Shown piece after piece: positions 5,253 to 14,549 of a stretch of 64,000 bases of DNA. Position numbers and translations under genes: made by a program. The notes under the pieces are model-generated. The model was not told the origin of the DNA and searched no databases. It saw only the letters and a program-made list of their open reading frames with translations. Source of the stretch: Desulfurivibrio sp. (GTDB lineage Bacteria > Desulfobacterota > Desulfobulbia > Desulfobulbales > SURF-16). The stretch lies in the NCBI GenBank assembly GCA_003605035.1, contig QZKJ01000086.1:1-64000 (forward strand), given 5' to 3'. Every line of letters begins with the position of its first letter. The stretch's first letter is position 1.

Positions 5253-8081
5253 CTACTCGTCAGCCGCCACCGCGGGAAAATCCGGATGGGCCGAGGGCAT
5301 GGCCGGGTCGGTAAGATTCAGATACTCGACTCCGTCGCTGTAACCGTCATTGTCGGCATCCGGATCAAGAAGATTGACCAGACCGTCCTGATCAACATCG
5401 GCATCCCAGTCATCTCGCCAGTAATTAAGCTCCTCCCCATCGTCCAGACCATCATGATCGGAATCCGCCTCCGAGGGGCTGGTGCCGTAAATTTCCAGCT
5501 CATCCTGGGTTGTCACGCCATCCAGGTCCGGATCAGTGTCCCCTTCCGCCCGGGAGAAGGCCATGAAACCGACGATCTCGGTGGTATGGCTGGTCTCAAG
5601 GTCTTTCGACTGCTCTTCGGCGACTTTTACCTGAACACTATCGGCAGTCAACTCACTATACCGCAGATTCGAGGTGTCAGCCCCGCCGGTCGTCTGCATA
5701 TCGGCAATCAGCCTGGGTGCGGCCGGAAAAGGTTCGGAGAAGGGCAGCACATGCCATTTATCGGTTACCGCATCTGCCGTCACGCCAATCTCATAGACGA
5801 GGTTTCCAGCCTGTCCGGCAGAAGGCTCCCAGGCAATATAGGCGATGGACTCCAGGCCATGCACTTTGCTGTTGATCTCCTGCTCCCGCATCGTATACTC
5901 AAAACCGGTGGTGCTGATCTTGCGCATCCTGCCGTCCACGGCATCGGTGTCGTTCGTGGAGACAATGGAGGCAGCAACCACAGGTACAACCGTGAAAGTC
6001 TTCGTCCATTTCACCGGGACAAAGGCGCCGACCTTGTTTGTCGCGAACATTCCCGCCTCAATCATGGTCCCGTCTTCCAGCATATGGGTGCCGCGTTCAA
6101 GGGCGATGAAACTTACCTGTTCACTGGCATGGGAATCCGGCAGGTAATTCCAGTTCTGGAGACGAATCTCAAAACCCGTGGGGGTCAAATTGCGGATCCG
6201 CACCACGCAAGGATCTGCGTCATTATTGCTGGCCGGCTTGGCCACCACGACCGGAGCCACAAAAGGCTTGGTAAAGGTAACCACTGACCAGTTGCTGTTT
6301 ACCGTAAGCTCGCCCATTTCCAGAGGAAAATCAGCCGTGGCCTGGGCAATGGAAACCGTTATGGTTGCCGAATTGGACACGGCGCCCTGATCGTCCGTCA
6401 CGGCAAACTGGAAGACATCCTCCCCGAATTCGCCGGCCAGAGGCGTATACTGGTAAGCGCCTGTCGTCGGATCAAGGATGGTCACGGTACCAAGCGATGC
6501 ATTGCTGATAATGGAGTAGGTCAACGCGCTGCTGTCCGGATCGGTCCCGACCAGAACTCCGCTTGCCGCCGCATTCTCATTAACGGACAGCACACCGTCT
6601 GCCGCCACCGGCGCATCATTTACTGCCTTGATGCTGATGGATACCGTGGCGATATTTGAATCCGCCGCGCCATCATTGACCTTGAAGGTAAAGGAATCCG
6701 CACCGGACTGCTCCGCCGCGGGGGTGTATCTGAAAGCACCGGTGGATGCATCGGTGAGCACCACCTGCCCCAGGGAACCATTGCTGACCAGGCTATAGCT
6801 AAGATTATCGCCATCCAGATCCTGGCCGCCAAGTTTGCCGCTTACCGGCAGGTCCTCATCGGTGCTGAGCTGGGCCATGGCCGCCACCGGCGCATCATTT
6901 ACCGGCCTGATGCTGATGGAAACCGTGGCGATATTTGAATCAGCCGCGCCGTCATTGACCTTGAAGGTAAAGGAATCCGTTCCGGACAACTGCGCCGCCG
7001 GGGTGTATCGGAAAGCACCGGTGGACGCATCGGTGAGCACCACCTGCCCCAGGGAACCATTGCTGACCAGGCTATAGCTAAGATTATCGCCATCCAGATC
7101 CTGGCCGCCAAGTTTGCTGCTTACCGGTAGATCCTCATCGGTGCTGAGCTGGGCCATGACCGCCACCGGCGCATCATTTACCGGCCTGATGCTGACGGAT
7201 ACCGTGGCGATATTTGAATCAGCCGCGCCATCATTGACCTTGAAGGTAAAGGAATCCGTTCCGGACAGCTGCGCCGCCGGGGTGTATTTGAAAGCACCGG
7301 TGGACGCATCGGTGAGCACCACCTGCCCCAGGGAACCATTGCTGACCAGGCTATAGCGAAGGTTATCGCCATCCAGATCATGGCCGCCAAGTTTGCCGCT
7401 TACCGGCAGGTCCTCATCAGTGCTGAGCTGGGCCGGGTCCGCGGCAGGGATATCATTAACCGGCTGAATGATAACCGTGACCGTGGCGATGTTTGATTCG
7501 CCGTGTACGTCGCTGACCTTATAGGTAAAGGAATCAACCCCGTGAACGTTAGCCGACGGAGTATACCTGAAGGCGGGGGATGCGGCATCAAGGATGACCG
7601 CGGAACCGAGCAGTCCGCTGGTGACAAGCTGATAGGTCAGCGCTGAGCCATCCTGACTCAGCCCGGCCAGCTGCCCGCTGCCAGCGGTATCCTCGGCGAT
7701 GGACAGCACCGTATCACTGGCGGTGGGAGGGGAAACAACCTCCACCGGCACGGTCCACACCACCTCGGTTGAATAGTCGCTTTCAAAGCCATCCGTATCA
7801 TAGGCGGTGGCGGCAAAATAGTAGGTTACCCCGGCAGTAAATCCCGAGAGAGTGGCGGTTACCTGGCCGTCAATTGCGGGCGGATTGCCCACATCAACGG
7901 CGCTTGTATAACTCCCTGACGCGGTTCCATAATAAATCTTATAGCCCGCCAGGTTTGTTTCCGTATTCGGCGACCAGCCGAATTTCGCATCATTTGCCTG
8001 GGCGACAGCGGAAAAGAGTGAGAAGAGAAAAAGTGAAAAGAACCTGAGAAAAACACGTACTGCTAGTCTATTACCTGACAC
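5253..8081 (-). CDS. Secreted adhesin-like protein with cadherin/VCBS-type repeats
   Basis: I start the gene at GTG 8081, which sits 7 nt after AGGAGGT; this gives 942 aa with a signal peptide ending AVAQA. Order of domains: fibronectin-III-like module (about 30-115), five or six cadherin/VCBS-like repeats of about 93 aa with DED or DLDGDN calcium-type motifs (about 125-580), a H-lectin-like pair (about 590-830), and a C-terminal thrombospondin-type-3-like acidic region (DPDLDGVT, DSDHDGLDDG, DVDQDGLVN). Three repeats are nearly identical even at DNA level. There is no sortase or obvious type-I C-terminal signal. A c-di-GMP-I riboswitch lies in its leader, so a biofilm or surface-attachment role controlled by c-di-GMP is likely. 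Confidence 0.85.
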   Translation of the reverse strand: MSGNRLAVRVFLRFFSLFLFSLFSAVAQANDAKFGWSPNTETNLAGYKIYYGTASGSYTSAVDVGNPPAIDGQVTATLSGFTAGVTYYFAATAYDTDGFESDYSTEVVWTVPVEVVSPPTASDTVLSIAEDTAGSGQLAGLSQDGSALTYQLVTSGLLGSAVILDAASPAFRYTPSANVHGVDSFTYKVSDVHGESNIATVTVIIQPVNDIPAADPAQLSTDEDLPVSGKLGGHDLDGDNLRYSLVSNGSLGQVVLTDASTGAFKYTPAAQLSGTDSFTFKVNDGAADSNIATVSVSIRPVNDAPVAVMAQLSTDEDLPVSSKLGGQDLDGDNLSYSLVSNGSLGQVVLTDASTGAFRYTPAAQLSGTDSFTFKVNDGAADSNIATVSISIRPVNDAPVAAMAQLSTDEDLPVSGKLGGQDLDGDNLSYSLVSNGSLGQVVLTDASTGAFRYTPAAEQSGADSFTFKVNDGAADSNIATVSISIKAVNDAPVAADGVLSVNENAAASGVLVGTDPDSSALTYSIISNASLGTVTILDPTTGAYQYTPLAGEFGEDVFQFAVTDDQGAVSNSATITVSIAQATADFPLEMGELTVNSNWSVVTFTKPFVAPVVVAKPASNNDADPCVVRIRNLTPTGFEIRLQNWNYLPDSHASEQVSFIALERGTHMLEDGTMIEAGMFATNKVGAFVPVKWTKTFTVVPVVAASIVSTNDTDAVDGRMRKISTTGFEYTMREQEINSKVHGLESIAYIAWEPSAGQAGNLVYEIGVTADAVTDKWHVLPFSEPFPAAPRLIADMQTTGGADTSNLRYSELTADSVQVKVAEEQSKDLETSHTTEIVGFMAFSRAEGDTDPDLDGVTTQDELEIYGTSPSEADSDHDGLDDGEELNYWRDDWDADVDQDGLVNLLDPDADNDGYSDGVEYLNLTDPAMPSAHPDFPAVAADE
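6620..7456 (-). repeat. Three near-identical 279-bp tandem repeats
   Basis: Three consecutive 279-bp (93-codon) units inside the adhesin gene differ at only a few positions. The shared segments include the stretch encoding DLDGDNLSYSLVSNGSLGQV. The in-frame period and high identity indicate recent duplication. The flanking repeats of the same domain family are clearly more diverged. Confidence 0.85.
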
Positions 8082-8136
8082 GATGCAACACCTCCTGACC
8101 GACACCAAGTAGTATCAGCCAGAAAGCGCCAGCTAA

Positions 8137-8232
8137 TCTACCCGGCAACCTCGCTACCCTATCTTCGTGTTACACGAAAACTTAGGCCGATGGCTTTGCG
8201 TCCCGCCCTTTCAAACGGTTTGCCTTTTTCGA
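8137..8232 (-). promoter_or_regulatory. c-di-GMP-I (GEMM) riboswitch
   Basis: On the minus strand the leader carries the hallmark GEMM-I blocks in order: GGCAAACC, a GAAA tetraloop-containing P2 (CCGTTTGAAAGGGCGG), GACGCAAAGCC, GGCCTAA, a variable P3 arm (TCGTGTAACACGA) and GGTAGCGAGGTTGCC. The guanine expected at position 20 of the Vc2 numbering appears kept, which favours c-di-GMP over cGAMP. The aptamer ends about 57 nt before the GTG start of the adhesin gene. Confidence 0.9.
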
Positions 8233-8771
8233 GTTTTTGATTTCTGCGATCATTCCGCGGAATTGATCACAGGCTAGTTTTACCACCTTTGACCTTGAGC
8301 AAAATTTGCGCCATTGCGCTATTATTGGACCAACATTAGAAAAATTACTATTAATACCTTGATCCGTTTCGCAAAAACACCGCAGCTCTTCCCGGATCAG
8401 CTGGAAAGTCCGCCCGGGAAATCACAAAAAATTTCCTGCCGTTACTTCTTATAGTTGTGTGGGTTGGCAAAAAAATTTCCACGCCGGGCTTTGGTCATTC
8501 TGGAAAAAACCCTGCCCGCGGCCATGCAGATCACTCATCTTTTCCTAACCGAATTCTAATTAATAATTAATCATAAATTAACTTACCATTGACACCTGCC
8601 CGGCTTGGTGATAGCTTATACGTATCAATACGAGTTGATAAAAAATTGCGGCTTTGTCTTGCAATGCCGCGGCTGACACGAGATAAGCAACCAGCGTTTT
8701 TATCCACCAGCATGAACTCAGAAGGTAATTTTATCATCTGACCTTTTTTTATCACTCTCCCGGGAACTCCC
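8233..8771. other. Divergent promoter region between adhesin and LTA-synthase-like gene
   Basis: About 540 bp lack a believable gene. A possible + strand promoter has TTGACA at 8589-8594, with a weak -10 (TAGCTT, 8612-8617, or the following TATAC) about 150 bp before the 8772 start. The adhesin promoter should lie just beyond the riboswitch (about 8240-8300), but I see no strong -10/-35 pair there. Confidence 0.4.
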
Positions 8772-10610
8772 ATGAAGCATAGCGACTCTCCTGTAAATAT
8801 CTGGGCTCTTGGGAGTTGCTGGCCCGCAGCCCTTGGTTTTACCGGTCTTTATTACGTCCTCCTGCAGGTTGTTACCTGGGTGTGGTTTGATGTGGCGATC
8901 CAGCCGCGCGCCCTTCCCATGGATCTGCTCGCCCACCTGCTCCTCGGAGCGGCACTCTTCGCCCTGGCCCGGGGCCCTGTCTGGTTCGTCAGTGTTCTTC
9001 TTGTGCTGTTCGCTCTCCTGCAACTGGTAAACGCCGCCAAGGTAGCCATCCTCGGCGGGCCGGTCATGCCGGACGATTTCCGGGCGGTCCGCAGCCTGTT
9101 TCTGATCCTGCACGGCTGGCAGTTTGCCCTGTTGACCGGCCTCAGCGTCTCTGCCGCGCTGCTTCTGCTGGGCATGCTGCAGCTGCGCAGGCGGCGGGCC
9201 TGGTTTGCCGCGGGATTGCTGGCCACGGTCATGCTGGCCTTGTTCCAGTTGCCGGCCGGGGTGACCGGGGCCATGGACCGCTGGTTCGGCAACTCGGTCT
9301 GGGACCAGCAGGGTAATTTCAAGAGTCGCGGCCTGCTGTTCCACCTCATGCATGAAAGCGCCCGTTATCTGGCCCTCCAGGTCGCGGACCCGACCCCCGG
9401 CGAGGTAGGAGTTGCCGTTGAAATCCTGAAACCGGGTTTTTTCGTCCCCGCAGGCTTTGAGGCAACGGAGATACAGCCCCGACGCAATATCCACATGATC
9501 GTGCTGGAATCCTTCTGGGACCCCGCCCTGCTCAGCTCGGCCGAACTGTCGCAGGACCCGCTGGACCCGAGGTTCCGGGCGCTGTGGGCGGCCTCGGAAA
9601 ATTCCCATGGGCTGTCACCGGTCTTCGGCGGCTATACCGCCAACGCCGAGTTCGAGGCCCTGTGCGGTTTTCCGGTCACCCAGGATGCGGTGTTCTTTGA
9701 AGGAAGGCTGCGGCAGGACGCCAACTGTCTTCCCCGCCATCTGGCCGCTGAGGGCTATACCACCGTAGCCTCCCATCCGAACGTGGCCATGTTCTGGAAC
9801 CGGGTGCACGCTTACCGGAGGGTGGGATTCCAGAACTACTGGTCCAGGGACAGCTTCGCCCTGGACGACATGAACCGGGAGTTCCTCAGCGACGCCTCCC
9901 TCTATCGCCAGGTTCTCACCCGCATCCAGCCTCTGCTGGAAAACGGCGTGCCGATGCTCAATTATGTGCTGACCTTCTTCGGCCACCAGGATTACCCCTT
10001 AGGCCCCGCGCGGCCGCCGGTGATCAGCGCAAGCAGCGCTTCACCCCTGGTGGAGAGCTATGCCAACACCATCTATTACAAATCCCGCGAGCTGATGGAC
10101 TTCCTGGAGGTGCTGCGGCAGCTTGACCCCCACGGGCTGATCGTGCTGTTCGGCGACCATCTGCCCTTTCTGGGCCACAACTATGAAGCCTTTGTCGAAT
10201 CAAATCTGCTGGCCGCAGATCGCGGGGCGTTCTCGGATGACATGTTCGCCACCATGACCCAGACCCCGCTGATCATTATCGACGGCGAGGCAGGCCCGGT
10301 GCCGTTGGGCAATCTGCCCCTCTACCGGCTGCCGGATATCATCCTCGGTCTGCTGGGCGATAGCCGCCCCACGGTCATGAGCCTGACCCGCACCCCGTCC
10401 AATCTCAGCATCAGGCCGCTGCCCGGCATGCAGTATATCCTCTCCGGGAACAATATCGCCGTGTGCCGGGACAACGTCGATGACTCGCCGCTGTGCCGAG
10501 GCGTTGCGCACTGGCTGGATGCGGTGGAGAAACTGACCGAAGACCTTTATTCCGGCCGGCAATATCTTTTACACCGAACCGCCCCCCCGGAGGACGGCCT
10601 GACCCTGTAA
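8772..10610 (+). CDS. LTA synthase / phosphoglycerol transferase-like membrane sulfatase-fold protein
   Basis: The 612-aa protein has about four or five N-terminal membrane helices (residues 15-165), then an alkaline-phosphatase-fold domain (about 235-560). That domain contains HMIVLESFWDP (first metal site), the probable nucleophile threonine in FGGYTANAEFEAL, and LIVLFGDHLPF (metal-binding D and H). This is the arrangement of LtaS/MdoB-type enzymes that move phosphoglycerol or phosphoethanolamine groups onto envelope glycans. A Gram-negative member would more likely modify periplasmic glucans or LPS than lipoteichoic acid. It stands alone and is GC-richer than the island to the right. Confidence 0.82.
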   Translation: MKHSDSPVNIWALGSCWPAALGFTGLYYVLLQVVTWVWFDVAIQPRALPMDLLAHLLLGAALFALARGPVWFVSVLLVLFALLQLVNAAKVAILGGPVMPDDFRAVRSLFLILHGWQFALLTGLSVSAALLLLGMLQLRRRRAWFAAGLLATVMLALFQLPAGVTGAMDRWFGNSVWDQQGNFKSRGLLFHLMHESARYLALQVADPTPGEVGVAVEILKPGFFVPAGFEATEIQPRRNIHMIVLESFWDPALLSSAELSQDPLDPRFRALWAASENSHGLSPVFGGYTANAEFEALCGFPVTQDAVFFEGRLRQDANCLPRHLAAEGYTTVASHPNVAMFWNRVHAYRRVGFQNYWSRDSFALDDMNREFLSDASLYRQVLTRIQPLLENGVPMLNYVLTFFGHQDYPLGPARPPVISASSASPLVESYANTIYYKSRELMDFLEVLRQLDPHGLIVLFGDHLPFLGHNYEAFVESNLLAADRGAFSDDMFATMTQTPLIIIDGEAGPVPLGNLPLYRLPDIILGLLGDSRPTVMSLTRTPSNLSIRPLPGMQYILSGNNIAVCRDNVDDSPLCRGVAHWLDAVEKLTEDLYSGRQYLLHRTAPPEDGLTL

Positions 10611-10646
10611 CCCCTTTTTTTGCCGCAACCCAAGACCCTGCTGCCG

Positions 10647-11810
10647 TCAGCCCAGCCTCCCTTTTTTCAACTCAGACAGGGAATAAAAGGTGCCGCGCCA
10701 GACAATGCCCCGCCGCCATATGGTGGCCAGCACCGCCTGCCAGGTCATGTACAGCCTGATATAGGGCGTCACGGGAAACCAGAGGACGTGCCGGCAGGCA
10801 ATGCCGCTGTAGAGCGCCGCCAGGACAAACAGACTTGCCTGCAGGGCAATGACGGCAAGATTGACCAGCCGGGTCGCGCCGGCAGTGGCCATCAGGGCCC
10901 ACGGCGGCCAGATGCTGAAAACGAGCTGCAGGCAGGTCAGCACACAGAGGCGGACAAAGCTGTAATCAAGGGCCGCATAGGTGTTTTTCCTGAGTCCGCT
11001 GATCATCTCCCTGAGCGAACCATACCATTTCACGCTGATGAAATGATAGCCATACAGACATTCCTGCGCCAAGCCCTGCCTTTTGAGGAGTTTACCCAGC
11101 ATGATGTCATCCAGGGGACAGAGCCGGATGGCCGCATGCCCCCCGGCCTGGCGATAGGCGGCGGCCCGCACCAGGTTGAAGGCGCCGACCCCGACGTATT
11201 TATCAGAGGCGGGATCCGCCGCCTTCCATGGCTGCAGATAACTGACCAGACTGACCCCGAATTCGATCACCACCATCTGCAGCAGGCTCGATGGCAGAAC
11301 GGCCTTGAACAGCAGGGTGAGATGGTCAAGCTTGCGCGCCCGCATCCGGGCCATCGCCCTCCTGAGGGTGGCAGGCTCCATCACCACATCGGCATCGGTG
11401 AAAAGCAGATATTCGCCCCTGGCCCGGCCGGCCCCCGCATGCAGGGCGTGATTCTTGCCAAGCCATCCCCTGGGCAGCTCGCTGACATGCAGCACCGTAA
11501 GCTGCGGATAGCGGGCGCTGATCTCTTCCAGAATGACGCCCGTGGCATCGGTTGACCGGTCGTTGACCACGATGATCTCCAGGGGCTGGTAATCAAGGGC
11601 CAGCACGGACAACAACGCCTGACGGATATTTTTCTCCTCATTCAAGGCCGGGATAATAATGGACACCGCAGGCAGGCCGGCATCATCCAGGGGCGCGATA
11701 TGGTCCAGCCACTGCAGGCGTCGCGCCCCGACAAAGCCGTGCAGCCCGAAAAGGGCAGTGCCGATGAAGGTGGCAACAGCGAGCAGGAGCGGCAAATCCA
11801 TCTTATTCAC
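10647..11810 (-). CDS. Family 2 glycosyltransferase, HpnB-like
   Basis: The 387-aa protein has one N-terminal membrane segment, then a GT-A domain: VSIIIPALNEEKNIRQALLS (about 48), DRSTDATG, the DxD-type LFTDADVVM (about 135), and C-terminal LCPLDDIMLGKLLKRQG with a QRRW-like region. Two to four C-terminal membrane helices follow. The pattern resembles hopanoid-associated HpnB glycosyltransferases. It is convergent with the 8772-10610 gene. The acceptor (hopanoid, lipid or polysaccharide) cannot be decided because no squalene-hopene cyclase gene is nearby. Confidence 0.8.
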   Translation of the reverse strand: MNKMDLPLLLAVATFIGTALFGLHGFVGARRLQWLDHIAPLDDAGLPAVSIIIPALNEEKNIRQALLSVLALDYQPLEIIVVNDRSTDATGVILEEISARYPQLTVLHVSELPRGWLGKNHALHAGAGRARGEYLLFTDADVVMEPATLRRAMARMRARKLDHLTLLFKAVLPSSLLQMVVIEFGVSLVSYLQPWKAADPASDKYVGVGAFNLVRAAAYRQAGGHAAIRLCPLDDIMLGKLLKRQGLAQECLYGYHFISVKWYGSLREMISGLRKNTYAALDYSFVRLCVLTCLQLVFSIWPPWALMATAGATRLVNLAVIALQASLFVLAALYSGIACRHVLWFPVTPYIRLYMTWQAVLATIWRRGIVWRGTFYSLSELKKGRLG

Positions 11811-11981
11811 ACCCTCATCGGCGCAGAACCGGCTAAGACCCGGCCGGACCGCAGGAAAAAGAAAACGGCGATTTTGCTGTTCATGGCGAAAATATTTCGA
11901 CTTTTTCCGATTTTTTTTGCATAGTAAAAACTCATTGCTTCCTTATACAACAAGCCTCACTTCAATATAATCAAAAATCCG

Positions 11982-12200
11982 ATGGAAAAACTTCTGGCCG
12001 CCATACCATGGGGGGTGTTGATCCTCGCCTGCCTGACCCTCGGCCTTGCCCCCTTTCAGCCGCCCCACATCTGGGAAAAACTGCAGATGCTGGTAAAAGG
12101 CCAGCTGGTCCGGCCCGTTGACTGGTTCGATTTCTTCATGCACGGCATCCCCTGGTTCCTGCTGGCGGCAAAGGCGATATTCGCCCTGAAGTCATCCTGA
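11982..12200 (+). CDS. Small conserved two-helix membrane protein
   Basis: The 72-aa protein has two hydrophobic segments (about 7-25 and 48-66) around LAPFQPPHIWEKLQMLVKGQ and the motif RPVDWFDFFMHG. Short proteins of this kind occur widely in proteobacteria and are often labelled RND transporter-like, without known function. It lies upstream of the nitroreductase gene with the same orientation. Confidence 0.65.
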   Translation: MEKLLAAIPWGVLILACLTLGLAPFQPPHIWEKLQMLVKGQLVRPVDWFDFFMHGIPWFLLAAKAIFALKSS

Positions 12201-12287
12201 CAAAGCGCTGCCTGCTTGAGCCGGGCATTCCTGGCCGGCAGTCACCACCGTCGAAAAAGCAAACACGGATCAACAAGGAGAAAATGC

Positions 12288-12806
12288 ATGAACCCCAGAC
12301 TGGACTTCATCTTTACGCGGCGCAGCATCCGCCGGTACGAGGATAAGGAGGTGCCCGAGGAGATGTTGACGGATCTGCTGGAGGCCGGCATGGCGGCACC
12401 GTCGGCGGTAGCCAGGGATCCCTGGCATTTTATCGTGCTCCGCCGCCGGGAAAATCTGGACAGACTGGCGGATATCCTGCCCCACGGCAAGATGCTGCGC
12501 CAGGCAACCGCTGCCCTGGTGGTCTGCGGCGACATCAAGCGGGCCCATGACCAGCAGGAATCCTACCTGCTGCAGGATCTCAGCGCCGCGGTGGAAAACA
12601 TCCTGCTGGCTGCCAACGCCTCAGGACTGGGTGCCTGCTGGCTCGGCGTCCATCCCCGGCAGGAGCGGCTGGAAGGGATTAAAAGGATGTTTGCTCTGCC
12701 GGCAGGCATCATTCCCATGTGCGCCATTGCCCTGGGCTGGCCCGCCGAAAGACCCGGGGCCCGCACCCGTTTCCGGGAAGAATGCGTGCACCGGGAAAAG
12801 TGGTAG
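12288..12806 (+). CDS. Nitroreductase-family FMN protein
   Basis: The ATG at 12288 follows AAGGAG by 7 nt and gives 172 aa. Family signatures are visible: FTRRSIRRYEDKEVPEE (FMN-phosphate arginines, residues 7-22), AGMAAPSAVARDPWHFIVL (about 33-50), and SAAVENILLAANASGLGACW then GVHPRQERL near the middle and end. Such proteins reduce nitro compounds, quinones or flavins with NAD(P)H. The physiological substrate is unknown. The gene ends at inverted repeats shared with a convergent FKBP gene. Confidence 0.88.
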   Translation: MNPRLDFIFTRRSIRRYEDKEVPEEMLTDLLEAGMAAPSAVARDPWHFIVLRRRENLDRLADILPHGKMLRQATAALVVCGDIKRAHDQQESYLLQDLSAAVENILLAANASGLGACWLGVHPRQERLEGIKRMFALPAGIIPMCAIALGWPAERPGARTRFREECVHREKW

Positions 12807-12862
12807 CGAGTAGCTGCCACATCCCGTTTCTGCCGTCTGCGTCACAGTCATGTCTTGATCAA

Positions 12863-12941
12863 CTTCCGGCCAGTGTCTGCGCGAATCTTTAAAACAGAGC
12901 CGGCTGGCCGGAAGATCATCTGCAGACAGAGCTGTCTGCAG
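12863..12941. terminator. Two inverted repeats between convergent genes
   Basis: CTTCCGGCCAG (12863-12873) pairs with CTGGCCGGAAG (12904-12914). A second compact hairpin has arms CTGCAGACAG and CTGTCTGCAG (12920-12941, 2-nt loop). They lie between the + nitroreductase and the - FKBP gene and may act as a two-way transcription end, but there is no T-run. Confidence 0.4.
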
Positions 12942-12959
12942 GAGGCGCCCGGTATGGGA

Positions 12960-13388
12960 CTAGGCAATCTCCACCAGCTCGATGTCAAAAATCAGCTCTT
13001 CGCCGGCCAGCGGCGGATTGGCATCAAGAATAATATGTTCGTCGGTGATGTTTGCCACCGAAACCAGCACAGGTTCGCCGTTAGGACCGCTCAACTGCAG
13101 CTTTTGCCCCACCTCGGGATTTAATCCCGGCGGCACCTGATCTCTGGGGAAAGGCATCAGCAGTTCCTCATTGCGGGGGCCATAGGCTTTATCCACCGGG
13201 ATTGTCACATTCTTGCTGTCCCCCTGGTTCATGCCGATCACCGCCTCTTCGAAGCCGGGAATCACCTGGCCGCCACCGATGGTGAACCCCAGAGGATCAC
13301 GGCCGGTCGAGGAATCGAAAACCGTGCCGTCATGAAGTTTACCGGTATAGTGAATTTTAACTCTATCGCCTTTTTTAGCCTCTGCCAT
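12960..13388 (-). CDS. FKBP-type peptidyl-prolyl isomerase, SlyD-like
   Basis: Two ATGs are close together; the one at 13388 has the better spacing from AAGGAG and gives 142 aa. FKBP core motifs are KKGDRVKIHYTGKL, HDGTVFDSS, GGGQVIPGFEEAVIGM, then an inserted flap with YGPRNEELL and QVPPGLNPEVGQKLQL, as in SlyD. There is no signal peptide, so it should act in the cytoplasm on proline isomerisation and protein folding. It lacks the His-rich SlyD tail. Confidence 0.92.
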   Translation of the reverse strand: MAEAKKGDRVKIHYTGKLHDGTVFDSSTGRDPLGFTIGGGQVIPGFEEAVIGMNQGDSKNVTIPVDKAYGPRNEELLMPFPRDQVPPGLNPEVGQKLQLSGPNGEPVLVSVANITDEHIILDANPPLAGEELIFDIELVEIA

Positions 13389-13655
13389 TGCCATCTCCTT
13401 CAGCAGTACTTTTTTAGATAAATTTCCCCGGTGTTCCTGAAAATTTACAGAACTGGTCCGTTTCCTGTAAACGGCGCACGACTATACCATGAATAAATCA
13501 TAAAAGATAGGCCTGGCCGGACAACGGAGGCGAACAGCTCTGCCGGTCGGGCAATGCGCAATGATTCCGACCGGGTGACACTGCCGTTATTTTTGGAGGT
13601 AGCACCCTGCCGGGAAACATCAGGGGGATATGGAGGTGCTGGAGGTCAAGCGGAA

Positions 13656-14303
13656 TCAGGGTGCATGCTGATCGTCGATTGACGATCGTGTTGCCTTATT
13701 GCCGGTAAAAAGACGTCCCAGCACGGTAAAGACCTTTTTGATTGAAGTCCACAGCTTCGGCAGCACCCAGATCATCAGGGCGATGATAACAAGCAGTACC
13801 ACTAAAAAGATATAGGGATGGGCCAGGGCGGCCCAGACACCGACAATGACCGCCACGTCCTCGCCCAGGGAGGCAAACCAGTTGCTGAACGGTTCCGGCG
13901 AGGCATTGATCAGCACCCTGGAGCCGGCCTTGGTGGCATGGCTGCCGGCGGCCAGAGTGCCGCCCAGAATAGCCGCCGCCACCGTCATGGCGCTGTTGAC
14001 TTCGCCCAGGCTGCCGGCGGCCAGCATGGCGCCTGCCGGAATGCGGATAAAGGTATGGATGGAGTCCCAGCCGGTATCCACTCCGGGCATCTTGTCGGCA
14101 ATAAACTCCACCACGAACATGAGGCCGGCTGCCCCGATGACCAGGGGATTGGTCAGAATCCGCAAATCAGGGGGAAGCGTCATGTTGCCGGTGGCCCCAA
14201 GTACGCCCAGAGTAAGCAGAGTGGCATACAGATTGATTCCGCTGGCCCAGGCCACTCCCATACTCAGCGAGATGGTGCGTATGATCTGATTGACTTCATC
14301 CAT
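13656..14303 (-). CDS. DUF4126 family membrane protein
   Basis: From ATG 14303 (after AGGAAAAA) the product is 215 aa with about five hydrophobic helices and the family-typical glycine/alanine-rich stretch SAMTVAAAILGGTLAAGSHA followed by TKAGSRVLINASPEPFSNW. Function is unknown for the family. A RegA-like box lies 137 bp upstream, shared with the divergent activator gene at 14550. Confidence 0.8.
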   Translation of the reverse strand: MDEVNQIIRTISLSMGVAWASGINLYATLLTLGVLGATGNMTLPPDLRILTNPLVIGAAGLMFVVEFIADKMPGVDTGWDSIHTFIRIPAGAMLAAGSLGEVNSAMTVAAAILGGTLAAGSHATKAGSRVLINASPEPFSNWFASLGEDVAVIVGVWAALAHPYIFLVVLLVIIALMIWVLPKLWTSIKKVFTVLGRLFTGNKATRSSIDDQHAP

Positions 14304-14439
14304 TGCTTTTTTCCTCAAAGGCTGCTGGCAAAAAACGCGCTTGCTCAGAGAAATATGCTTACCATAATATAATGTTCCCTCAAATAGGCAAGGGATAATT
14401 TTGCTGCCGATGGCCGATCCGGGCTTATTTTGATTCCAT

Positions 14440-14456
14440 TGCGTCAATTTGCCACA
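14440..14456 (-). promoter_or_regulatory. RegA/RegR-like box 1
   Basis: TGCGTCAATTTGCCACA, read on the minus strand as TGTGGCAAATTGACGCA, matches the window consensus TGTGGCAAATTGTCGCA at 16 of 17 positions. It lies between the divergent DUF4126 gene (-) and the sigma-54 activator (+, start about 93 bp away). Confidence 0.6.
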
Positions 14457-14549
14457 TTTGCCAATTTATGATAATGTATTAAAAGTGTATTATGCGCCCA
14501 AGCCCCAACATTTCTGAATCCTCTTGACACTATCCCTGTGGAGAATCTT

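Noticed and set aside
5241-6287. Long + strand open frame of 348 codons
   Set aside because: It lies opposite the adhesin gene, has no ribosome site and reads as low-complexity antisense of the repeat protein.
8567-8773. Minus-strand 68-codon frame upstream of the LTA-synthase-like gene
   Set aside because: It covers the promoter region and shows no start signal or family similarity.
10620-11555. + strand open frame of 311 codons
   Set aside because: It is antisense to the family 2 glycosyltransferase; composition (Gln, Gly, Pro, His rich) is typical of shadow frames in GC-rich genes.
12855-13124. + strand frame of 89 codons opposite the FKBP gene
   Set aside because: Antisense to a clear FKBP gene; its start lies among inverted repeats.
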